A DNA stretch of 6,260 nucleotides, from contig JAUNRO010000059.1 in assembly GCA_030544185.1 (NCBI GenBank), positions 6,296 to 12,555 on the forward strand, in the 5' to 3' direction. The position numbers and the translations under genes were made by a program. Positions within the stretch are counted from its first letter, which is position 1, and every line of letters begins with the position of its first letter. Positions 1 to 5,613 of the stretch are shown here, piece after piece. The notes beneath the pieces were generated by a model. The model had not been told where the DNA came from. It made no database searches and saw only the letters and a list, made by a program, of their open reading frames with translations. Source of the stretch: Propionibacteriaceae bacterium. GTDB lineage: Bacteria > Actinomycetota > Actinomycetes > Propionibacteriales > Propionibacteriaceae.

Positions 1-18
1 CGAACTCCACGTAGCCAT
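1..18 (-). CDS. Possible 5' end of a further minus-strand gene (six codons visible)
   Basis: On the minus strand an ATG (plus positions 16-18) is preceded by a purine-rich GAGAGGA (plus 26-32) with a 7-nt spacer, which is good ribosome-site geometry. Only M-A-T-W-S-S is visible before the window ends, so no product can be proposed. If real, it is a gene downstream of the nuclease in the same direction, after a gap of about 230 bases. A six-codon call resting on a ribosome site can easily arise by chance. Confidence 0.25.
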
Positions 19-96
19 CGACAGGTCCTCTCAGGGTGGCATGCACCATGTAAGCACCATCGGCAATTCGGTCGGCCTCGGGTCCCTGACCCTGAC

Positions 97-116
97 AACG
101 GGACCGTCGTCCCGTT
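97..116. terminator. Perfect 8-bp hairpin downstream of the nuclease gene
   Basis: AACGGGAC, a 4-nt loop CGTC, then GTCCCGTT: all eight pairs match. It lies about 130 bases beyond the nuclease stop codon. There is no T-run on either side, so it is at best a tail-less terminator of the kind often proposed in actinobacteria. The remaining sequence in 19-246 shows a short CCCTGA tandem repeat at 87-96 and no convincing gene, although two plus-strand frames stay open there. Confidence 0.35.
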
Positions 117-246
117 CGCGTATCGCACGCCCGACCATTTCCGAGGAGAGAGCACCAGCATTTCGTGGGGACGATTCGGTTGGGGTGAGCGTCGGCCATC
201 CCGCGCCACGGAAGAGTCACGCCCTGGTCTGCCTGCCCGACGCCGG

Positions 247-1293
247 CTACTTCTTCGGCGTGGGCCGCCAGCGGAACGACATCGTCACGACGCCGTGGTC
301 GCCCGTGCCCTTGCGCTTGTGATCGGCGCTCTCGGTGTCGTTGAGATGGTCGTTGAAGATCGCCAGACCGTCGAAGGCCCATAGCCGCCGGTGGCTGTTG
401 TCATAGAACTGCTCGGACACGAGCACGTGGTCGAGTGACTCGCGCAGGTCCTGGTGGACGTGGGTGTAGTAGACGTCGCGGGTGTCGCGGTATTCCTGCA
501 GGGTCTGGCCCGAATAGAGCGCGATGTCACCGCCGCCGCGGGCGTCCCCGACGAGATAGCGCGGCTGTTCGGTGAGGATGTTGAGCGTATTGCTGTGGTC
601 CCCGTCGTTGAGGTCGCCGAGCACGATGACCGGGGTGACGGTGCCCTTCATGGTTTCGGTGAGGAGTACGCGCAGGGCGGCGGCCTCGGCGGTCCGCCTG
701 ATCGTCGAGAGCGCCGATCCGAGCGCCTTGCGGTGGTTGCGGAATAGGTCGGGCTCGGCGGCGTACCAGGCCTCCTCATCGATCTCCGCGGGCAGCTTGG
801 ACTTCAGATGGGCGACGTAGAACCGCGTGAGCGGGGGCGCCTCGCGCAGCGCGACATCGAACGCGAGGACCGGCCGGGAGAAGCCGGTCAGGCCGACGTG
901 AATGCCGGGCGCCTGAGGGTCGTCCGGACTGGCGGATTCCAGGTGGAGCCCGGGCGGGAACGTGGTGATCCATTCCGGTTCGCCGCGCAGCAAGCCCTTG
1001 CGGACCAGGGCGGCGCACACAATCGTGGACCCGTCCGCAGGGGTGGCGAGCACGTCATAGGTCTCGCTCAGCCCGGCGTGGTCGAGGACCGCGCGGAGGG
1101 CGTCGGCGTGCCAGAGCTCCTGCAGTCCGACGATGTCGGCGTCGAGTTCGGTGAGCATCGCGCCGGCCCAGGCCAGCTTCTGGGCGTACTCCTCCTCGGT
1201 CCAGGGCTTGGAGAATCGGTGCATCCGGCGACCGGGGAGTTGGAGGTTGTAGAGATTGAAGGTGGCGACCCTGAAGCGTTCGAGATCGGGCAC
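247..1293 (-). CDS. EEP-fold (endonuclease/exonuclease/phosphatase) family enzyme
   Basis: This is a 348-residue metal-dependent phosphodiesterase of the EEP superfamily (DNase I, ExoIII and Mg-dependent phosphatases), probably cleaving nucleic acid. The whole catalytic set is visible: N13 in TFNLYNL, the metal-binding E59 in GLQE, H162 in VAHLKSK, D227 and N229 in GDLND, D288-H289 in SLDHVL, and the final D332-H333 in GDHGVV. No signal peptide or membrane segment is seen, so it should act in the cytoplasm. The start is GTG (plus 1291-1293), supported by AAAGG seven bases upstream. It lies 101 bases downstream of the helicase gene, the last of three co-oriented genes. The family is broad and includes stand-alone housekeeping enzymes and lipid phosphatases, so the substrate cannot be read from motifs. 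The fold assignment is secure; a nuclease role in partnership with the helicase is inference. Confidence 0.93.
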   Translation of the reverse strand: MPDLERFRVATFNLYNLQLPGRRMHRFSKPWTEEEYAQKLAWAGAMLTELDADIVGLQELWHADALRAVLDHAGLSETYDVLATPADGSTIVCAALVRKGLLRGEPEWITTFPPGLHLESASPDDPQAPGIHVGLTGFSRPVLAFDVALREAPPLTRFYVAHLKSKLPAEIDEEAWYAAEPDLFRNHRKALGSALSTIRRTAEAAALRVLLTETMKGTVTPVIVLGDLNDGDHSNTLNILTEQPRYLVGDARGGGDIALYSGQTLQEYRDTRDVYYTHVHQDLRESLDHVLVSEQFYDNSHRRLWAFDGLAIFNDHLNDTESADHKRKGTGDHGVVTMSFRWRPTPKK

Positions 1294-1300
1294 GGGGGAG

Positions 1301-1306
1301 CCTTTC
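1301..1306 (-). promoter_or_regulatory. Ribosome binding site deciding the GTG start of the EEP gene
   Basis: The minus strand reads GAAAGG followed by seven bases and then GTG. No ATG in the same frame has a comparable upstream site, so translation very probably begins at the GTG, which places the conserved TFNLYNL strand at residues 11-17, where the family expects it. Confidence 0.6.
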
Positions 1307-1340
1307 GAATCGATCTGTGGTCAGTCTCCCATCTCCGGCG

Positions 1341-1402
1341 GATCTGGTGTGCCTCGGTGCTGTCGCCATAGCAGCAGTGGCGAGGCGCAGGAGCTCAGGA
1401 AC
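1341..1402 (-). repeat. Copy A of a dispersed ~60-bp element at the helicase stop codon
   Basis: This stretch aligns with 5233-5290 in the same orientation. By my hand alignment 45 of 58 paired positions are identical, with a single 4-base gap (1352-1355). Exact shared blocks are GATCTGGTGTG (1341-1351), ATAGCAGCAG (1368-1377), CGAGGC (1381-1386) and TCAG (1395-1398). The helicase stop TGA (1395-1397) lies inside the element and aligns exactly with a TGA at 5283-5285. Both copies keep a small stem, GCTGT paired with (A/T)AGC. Its nature is unknown; a 3'-UTR element, a REP-like repeat or a recombination scar are options. Confidence 0.7.
1351..1386 (-). terminator. Intercistronic hairpin between helicase and nuclease genes
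   Basis: GCCTCG (1351-1356) pairs with CGAGGC (1381-1386). An inner TGCTG (1358-1362) pairs with CAGCA (1372-1376), separated from the outer stem by a small internal loop. It begins nine bases after the helicase stop. There is no T-run, so it may protect a 3' end or dampen read-through rather than fully terminate. It sits inside repeat copy A; the outer GCCTCG arm is largely missing in copy B, while the inner stem is kept. Confidence 0.4.
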
Positions 1403-4163
1403 TCGGGACGATGAGCAGCAGCGGCCGAACGAGTCGGCGGTCAGGTGCCATTTCGGCGATGAGTTCGGCTTCATCGCGTACGCCGGTTCTGCGGTTCTTG
1501 ATCTCGGCGCGTTGGATGAGTTCCCCCGCGGAGTGCTGCCAGTCCTCGGCCCGGCGCTGCCAGTTGGCGACGCGATCGCGGGCCGCTTGCTCGGCGGCTG
1601 CGAAGGTGAGGGCGAGGTCGTTCTCGGCGGCCTGGACGGCCTTGGGAACGAGGCCCTGGAGTCGGTCGAGGTCGGGGATCGGGCCGGGATTGTGCTCGTC
1701 GATCGGGTGGTGCTCGAGGAGCTCGCGCGGGGAGTCGTAGGTGGTCGGATAGGCGTTCGTGCCCGTCCACTCGACCGCGATCCAGCTCGCGGCGACGACT
1801 TGGCCGCGCAGGTTGGTGAGGGTGCCGAGGACGGCGAACGTCGGATAGTCCACCTGGCCGCGGACGGTGAAGATCTCGTTGCGGCCGAGCGAGGCGAGGC
1901 TGCGGTCGGCCGCCCATTCGAGGACCGGATGCAGCGGGGACAGGTAGTGCGCCTCCGGCCAGGACGAGTCCGTCTCGTCAGTGAGGGCATCGGCGAGGAG
2001 TTGCTTGCCGCGCTGGGTTGTCGTCGCGAGCTTGAGCGTCTCGGTGACCTTGCGGTCGCGCAGGTAGCTCTGGGGGAGGACCTCTAGCCGCTGACGCAGA
2101 TCGGTTGGCGGGGTGAACTCGACGGTCCCGTGGTGTGCGTGCTCGCGCCAGTTGACGCCGTTGGCGGCGGTTGACGCCTCCGGGGTGCTGAAGACCTCAT
2201 AGAGCGCGTCGCGCAGGAAGTCGAGGTCGGGATAGGTGGGCTTGGTGGGCTGCGTTGGCGCGGTGGGTGCCTTGGCCTTGGCGCTTTCCCAGCCGGCCAG
2301 GAACTTGCCGATGAAATCGGTCTCGGCCACGTGCTCAGGGCTGCGTACGACATCGTCAAGATCCCGCTCTTTCGCCAGCACGTCGCGGATCGCGTTCTCT
2401 TCCGCCTTCACCGAATAGTGGCCCATCAGCGACGCGGCGTCGCCGAGTGCGCGATGGGCTTCGGCTTCCTTTTCCATGAGACGGGTGAGGACGCGGATAT
2501 CGCCCGAAAAGCGCTCTGAATTCGGGTTCAGCAGGAGTGTGGTGATGCGCGGGGAATGAAGCTGGCCATACCGGTCAATGCGGCCGTTGCGCTGCTCGAT
2601 GCGGATCAGCGACCACGGGATATCGAAATGGATCAGCTCGTGGCACTGCCGATGGAGGTTGACGCCTTCGGAAGCGACGTCGCCGGTGACGAGGACGCGG
2701 ATCGGGGAGGTCGCCTGCTTGAACGATTCGACGATCCGCTGCTGTTCCTCATCGGTGAGGCCGCCGTGGAGAATCGCGACGTTCTCCTTCGTGAGTCTTA
2801 GGTCCGCGCAGAGCTTCTCCTGGAGCCACGTCAGGGTCGCAACGCGTTCGGCGAAGACGACCGCCCGATTGGATTTCTTGACGTCGATCTCGGTCAGGAG
2901 TTTCAGCAATTCGGCGTACTTCGACGATGAGGCGAACGAGGCGTCGTTGAGCGCGCTCAGGCGCTCGAGTGCCGAAATTTCGTGCTCGTCGGTGCTGATT
3001 TTGAGGCGGGCCTTGATGGTCTCGCGGAGGGCGGCGGGGGAGGAGAGGTAGGCCTTCGCGAGCGTCCACGGGAAAAGCTTGGTCTGGGTCGGGGCGCCGG
3101 CCTTCGGATGGAGCCAGACCTCGTCGAGCTCGGTCGCGACCGCATCCTCGGCGGGGGAGGCCTGAATGAGCAGGTTGTTCGGCTCGGCGCGCTCGGCCCA
3201 CTGGGCGCCGACGATGCCGGCGACCTCATCGGAATGGCGGTGGCGGCGGACGACCAGCCGCTTGGCCTCGGCTTCGATGAGCTCATTGGCGGGGGTGACG
3301 GCGGTCGGCTCGAGGAGGCGTACCAACTCCGCGAACGACTCCGGCCGGCCATTGTGTGGAGTGGCCGAGGCGAGAATCAGCGCATCCGTATTAGGGGCGA
3401 GAATGCGGGCCAACCGGTTGTTCTGGGTCTCGGTATTGGTGACGTTGTGGGACTCATCGATAACCACGGCATCCCAGCGGTGGCGGCCGAGATCGCGGAC
3501 GAACCGGTCCTGCTTCAGCGTGTCCATCGAGATGATGACGCGCTTGAAGAACGTGAACGGGTTGCGCGTGGCGGGGAGGACTTGTTTCACGCGTTGTACG
3601 CCGACGGAATCCAGCCGGACGAACGGCAGCGCGAAGCGGGTCCACATCTCGTGCTGCATCTGCTCCAGCACGTGGCGCGGGCAGACGATGAGGATGCGTT
3701 CGCCGCGGCCGCGGCGTGCGAGCTCCGCGAGGATCATCCCGATCTCCAGGGTCTTGCCCAGGCCGACCGCGTCCGCGAGCAGGATGCGGGGACGCAGGAG
3801 GTCGGGGTCGAGGGCCTTCGTGACCGCCGAGTGCTGATAGGGGAGCGGGTCGGCCAGCGCCTGCGTGGAGACCGACAGCGTCTGGTCGCCGACCGGCAGC
3901 GGGGTCTTGCGGACCGTTGCTTCGAGCCAGAGCTTCGCGCGGCGATAGCCTGGGGAGTCGTCGGCGCGGAGCCGGGCCTGGGTCGGGTCGAGGGCTGTGA
4001 TGTCGTCGAGGGCTTCATAGAACGCCGCATTGGTGCCGCGGACGAGTTCGGAGAGTCCTTGGACGTGAAGGAGCTGACCGTCGTCCTTGGCCTCGACCGA
4101 GGTCACCAGCCACTCCTCATCCCGGACGACCACGACCGACCCTGGTGCCACGGTCAGAGTCAT
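1395..4163 (-). CDS. SNF2/RapA-like superfamily 2 helicase (DNA translocase), 922 residues
   Basis: This is an ATP-driven SF2 translocase of the SNF2 type. Seen in order: an N-terminal all-beta-looking segment (PGSVVVVRDEEWLV, about 7-20), Walker A ADAVGLGKT (130-138), motif Ia (157-173), DESH Walker B (236-239), SAT motif III (266-268), the second RecA lobe with HGG (466-468), motif V DVASEGVNL (495-503) and motif VI with arginine fingers EQRNGRIDRYGQ (523-534). A GDAASLMG block (574-581), a Thr/Pro/Lys linker (629-643), a domain with YLSPLHPVLEWAADR (740-754) and a predicted coiled coil (about 830-905) follow. DAVGLGKT rather than the eukaryotic DEMGLGKT is typical of bacterial RapA-like and DISARM DrmD-like proteins. 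The ATG start has AAGGAG with a 5-base spacer. Defence is plausible, but repair or transcription recycling is not excluded. It has no nuclease motif of its own; the neighbouring EEP enzyme could supply that activity. Confidence 0.93.
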   Translation of the reverse strand: MTLTVAPGSVVVVRDEEWLVTSVEAKDDGQLLHVQGLSELVRGTNAAFYEALDDITALDPTQARLRADDSPGYRRAKLWLEATVRKTPLPVGDQTLSVSTQALADPLPYQHSAVTKALDPDLLRPRILLADAVGLGKTLEIGMILAELARRGRGERILIVCPRHVLEQMQHEMWTRFALPFVRLDSVGVQRVKQVLPATRNPFTFFKRVIISMDTLKQDRFVRDLGRHRWDAVVIDESHNVTNTETQNNRLARILAPNTDALILASATPHNGRPESFAELVRLLEPTAVTPANELIEAEAKRLVVRRHRHSDEVAGIVGAQWAERAEPNNLLIQASPAEDAVATELDEVWLHPKAGAPTQTKLFPWTLAKAYLSSPAALRETIKARLKISTDEHEISALERLSALNDASFASSSKYAELLKLLTEIDVKKSNRAVVFAERVATLTWLQEKLCADLRLTKENVAILHGGLTDEEQQRIVESFKQATSPIRVLVTGDVASEGVNLHRQCHELIHFDIPWSLIRIEQRNGRIDRYGQLHSPRITTLLLNPNSERFSGDIRVLTRLMEKEAEAHRALGDAASLMGHYSVKAEENAIRDVLAKERDLDDVVRSPEHVAETDFIGKFLAGWESAKAKAPTAPTQPTKPTYPDLDFLRDALYEVFSTPEASTAANGVNWREHAHHGTVEFTPPTDLRQRLEVLPQSYLRDRKVTETLKLATTTQRGKQLLADALTDETDSSWPEAHYLSPLHPVLEWAADRSLASLGRNEIFTVRGQVDYPTFAVLGTLTNLRGQVVAASWIAVEWTGTNAYPTTYDSPRELLEHHPIDEHNPGPIPDLDRLQGLVPKAVQAAENDLALTFAAAEQAARDRVANWQRRAEDWQHSAGELIQRAEIKNRRTGVRDEAELIAEMAPDRRLVRPLLLIVPSS

Positions 4164-4302
4164 GCGAGCTCCTTCTTGGCCAGTGTTCGGCTCCAGCGAC
4201 CATGCACGGTGGAACCACCAGTTCTCCGAGGCCGTCGTTGGTCGCGCTGACTGTGTGGGGCGCGGCCCAGACCCGACCTAACCCTATGCGTCAGTTGCCC
4301 TT

Positions 4303-4333
4303 GGAGCGGGCGTCGGTCCCTATCCGACGCTCC
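4303..4333 (-). terminator. Hairpin overlapping the stop codon of the 126-residue gene
   Basis: GCGTCGG (4310-4316) pairs with CCGACGC (4324-4330) across a 7-nt loop, and GGA with TCC extends the stem past a short bulge. The TAG stop of the 126-residue gene lies in the loop. No T-run follows. It may attenuate transcription into the helicase gene 156 bases further on. The rest of that gap (4164-4302) has a small GGTGG/CCACC dyad and no clear promoter. Confidence 0.4.
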
Positions 4334-4700
4334 CTCGTTTGGGCTTTGGCTTCACGACCGGCTTGCCGTCCAACCGGATAGGCGTGGGCCCCCCGATCTC
4401 GATGGCCCGTGCCAGCGTTCTTCCCTCGGCGAGCGCCGCGAACATGGCCGGCACCCAGCGTTCGGGCGTCTCGACGGTGTGCCACAGATTAGGCAGATCG
4501 TTCTCGGGAATCTCGCCAAGGCTGAAGAGGATCACCATGTGTCCGGACGGCGCGTGATCCGGAATGGTGTCCTCGTCGACCACCCAGACGACAGCCTCGT
4601 CGGGGCCGGACAGGCGTTCCTGAATCCGTTCGGGCAAGGCGCCCCGCCAGATCTCGGCAGCCGGTCCGAAGAGGGCAACCCGCACGGCAGCAGCGGTCAT
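4320..4700 (-). CDS. Hypothetical 126-residue protein, first gene of the helicase-nuclease cluster
   Basis: I do not recognise this protein. It has no membrane segment or signal peptide. It starts with a short hydrophobic strand (VRVALFG, 6-12), has a second hydrophobic strand pair (VVWVV, 37-41, and HMVILFSLG, 54-62), and then a helix-rich part (about 68-100). This alternation suggests a small alpha/beta fold. The body is acidic, but the last 15 residues are basic (KPVVKPKPKRGSVG), a possible nucleic-acid or partner contact. The ATG start is well supported by AAGGAG with a 5-base spacer. Third-position GC is high and the gene is co-oriented with the helicase, 156 bases upstream. Its position just after a palindromic promoter region suggests a regulator, sensor or accessory factor, but no helix-turn-helix is visible and that role is inference. 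Confidence 0.75.
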   Translation of the reverse strand: MTAAAVRVALFGPAAEIWRGALPERIQERLSGPDEAVVWVVDEDTIPDHAPSGHMVILFSLGEIPENDLPNLWHTVETPERWVPAMFAALAEGRTLARAIEIGGPTPIRLDGKPVVKPKPKRGSVG

Positions 4701-4724
4701 CGGAACTCCTTAAGACGAAGCCAT

Positions 4725-4750
4725 TAATCACGCGTTGGGCCGTGATTATC
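4725..4750 (-). promoter_or_regulatory. Palindromic operator-like site over a candidate -10 box
   Basis: TAATCACG (4725-4732) and CGTGATTA (4741-4748) form a perfect 8-bp inverted repeat with an 8-bp spacer, so arm centres are 16 bp apart. On the minus strand GATAAT (4750-4745) resembles a -10 box and overlaps one arm. No good -35 hexamer is seen 16-19 bases upstream. An overlapping 8-bp palindrome TATCGATA lies at 4747-4754. The patch is AT-rich in otherwise GC-rich DNA and sits 25-48 bases upstream of the 126-residue gene, so a dimeric repressor at this point would control the whole cluster. No regulator gene is seen in the window. Confidence 0.45.
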
Positions 4751-5031
4751 GATAGATTCGCGGGTGACGACCGCGTTGGCAAGAGGACGCGGGAAACATG
4801 CCACCATGCGGCCGAACGCCCGTCCGCCAGGGTCTGTGACGGAAGTGGCAGGTGGGCTGTCGTTATGGTCTCGGCTGCGTGCGCCTGTGGGCGCAACTTG
4901 TGGCCGTTGCTTCCTCACGATCCCCCGGGATGGGTCGAGACCCTCGTGCCCAGTTCCAGGCATGGGGGCGAGGATGGGCGACAGGGCGCGTCGCGCGGGC
5001 ATCCGTGGGGCAGTGTTTTCATGCCCTATGA

Positions 5032-5056
5032 CTTTGACCCGCTGCGCGGGTCAAAG
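5032..5056. repeat. Perfect 11-bp hairpin with 3-nt loop
   Basis: CTTTGACCCGC, loop TGC, then GCGGGTCAAAG: every base pairs. No T-run follows on either strand, so a classical intrinsic terminator is not supported. It could be a tail-less terminator, a protein-binding dyad or part of a structured RNA with the neighbouring inverted repeat. No gene end is adjacent to explain it. Confidence 0.6.
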
Positions 5057-5096
5057 CCATACGCATCGCGCCCAGGACCCCGATGCAAACGACCGC

Positions 5097-5186
5097 CCGT
5101 CCAGAATCCACGTCCAGTGCGATCGCGAGCGGAGCCGACAAGGGCAAACGCTCCTGCGCGGGGCATTGGACGTGGATTCTGCACGG
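5097..5186. repeat. Long inverted repeat (24-bp arms) with nested stem
   Basis: Arm 5097-5120 and arm 5163-5186 are reverse complements at 22 of 24 positions; one of the two differences becomes a G-U pair in RNA. The core is CAGAATCCACGTCCA. Inside it, GAGCG (5127-5131) pairs with CGCTC (5149-5153), giving a nested stem and a 17-nt apical loop. I checked for integron attC consensus ends (GTTRRRY) and found none. No known RNA family is recognised; it could be a non-coding RNA, a folded single-strand recombination site or a small MITE-like remnant. Confidence 0.55.
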
Positions 5187-5232
5187 CGACACCGCTCAAA
5201 GGGCGCCTGCCAGCCAGGCCACGGTCGCCCGC

Positions 5233-5290
5233 GATCTGGTGTGGGAGCTGTTGTGATAGCAGCAGCCACGAGGCACGCGAGTTCAGAAAT
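5233..5290 (-). repeat. Copy B of the dispersed ~60-bp element
   Basis: This is the diverged partner of 1341-1402, in the same orientation. Shared exact blocks are GATCTGGTGTG (5233-5243), ATAGCAGCAG (5256-5265), CGAGGC (5269-5274) and TCAG (5283-5286), with the same spacings except for one 4-base gap. Its inner stem pairs GCTGTT (5247-5252) with AGCAGC (5258-5263). It contains the TGA that ends the decayed reading frame to its right, aligned exactly with the helicase TGA in copy A. Confidence 0.7.
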
Positions 5291-5548
5291 CACACGCGAG
5301 TCGCCGGTGCGGCGTGCTTGCGGCCGCATCAGGGCCGAGAATCCGATCCACGGCGGCGGTGATGTCGTGCTCGGGAAAGTCGTGCTCGGCGAAGGCCTGG
5401 GCCCCGGCCAGACATCAAACGGCTGATCCTTGGCAGCGACCGGTCGGTCCTCGCCCTGGCCGCGCGTGGTCCATCGCCTTCGCCGTGCCGTGCGCTCGTC
5501 CGCGCGGCGCTGTGAACAAGAGCCGAGCATCACGTTCAGATCGGGCAT
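5283..5548 (-). pseudogene. Remnant or frameshifted gene of unknown function
   Basis: Two overlapping minus-strand frames show GC-biased third positions. The upstream frame starts at an ATG (5546-5548), reading M-P-D-L-N-V-M-L-G-S, passes through an Arg-rich stretch and reaches K-D-Q-P-F-D-V-W-P-G. The downstream frame continues as Q-A-F-A-E-H-D-F-P-E-H-D, then A-A-V-D-R-I-L-G-P-D-A, and ends at TGA (5283-5285). A single extra G in the GGGG run at about 5402-5405 would join them into one protein of about 88 residues, so this may be a true frameshift or a homopolymer sequencing error. No ribosome site precedes the ATG, and the frame is open further upstream, towards and past the gtrA-like start. 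I recognise no family. The stop lies within repeat copy B. Confidence 0.4.
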
Positions 5549-5613
5549 CGGCTGGTCGGCGTGAGTTCGCGGCGTACCATCAATGAATCCCGCGACCGCA
5601 CCCGACGGTTCCG

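Larger units (their letters stand above)
4749..5282. other. Non-coding stretch without a convincing gene
   Basis: Long open frames exist on both strands, but none has a ribosome site together with codon-position GC bias or a recognisable motif, so I read them as chance frames in GC-rich DNA. What it does hold is secondary structure: CCTCGTGCCC (4942-4951) against GGGGGCGAGG (4964-4973), with one mismatch and one G-T pair; the perfect hairpin at 5032-5056; the long inverted repeat at 5097-5186; and repeat copy B at its right end. Confidence 0.55.

Noticed and set aside
1055..1990. 311-residue minus-strand frame bridging helicase and nuclease genes
   Set aside because: It is out of frame with both real genes and consists mainly of Ser, Arg and Pro from frame-shifted reading of GC-rich codons.
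1395..4163. Complete DISARM system
   Set aside because: Only a DrmD-like helicase core is seen. No DrmA helicase, DrmB (DUF1998), DrmC PLD nuclease or methyltransferase lies in the window, so the name drmD is not justified.
2982..4250. 422-residue plus-strand open frame opposite the helicase
   Set aside because: It lies wholly antisense to a helicase with all motifs intact, has Gly/Arg/Glu-rich low-complexity content and no recognisable domain. It is a typical mirror frame in GC-rich DNA.
4855..4905. Possible third copy of the ~60-bp element
   Set aside because: Only scattered matches around GGGCTGTCGTTATGG. The diagnostic GATCTGGTGTG and ATAGCAGCAG blocks are absent.
5097..5186. Integron attC site or CRISPR repeat pair
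   Set aside because: The arms are inverted, not direct, and lack the GTTRRRY ends of attC. Only two copies of the sequence exist here.
4742..5426. Two overlapping plus-strand frames of 206 and 220 residues
   Set aside because: No ribosome site, mixed third-position GC, no motif, and both run through the long inverted repeat and hairpin. Coding is unlikely.
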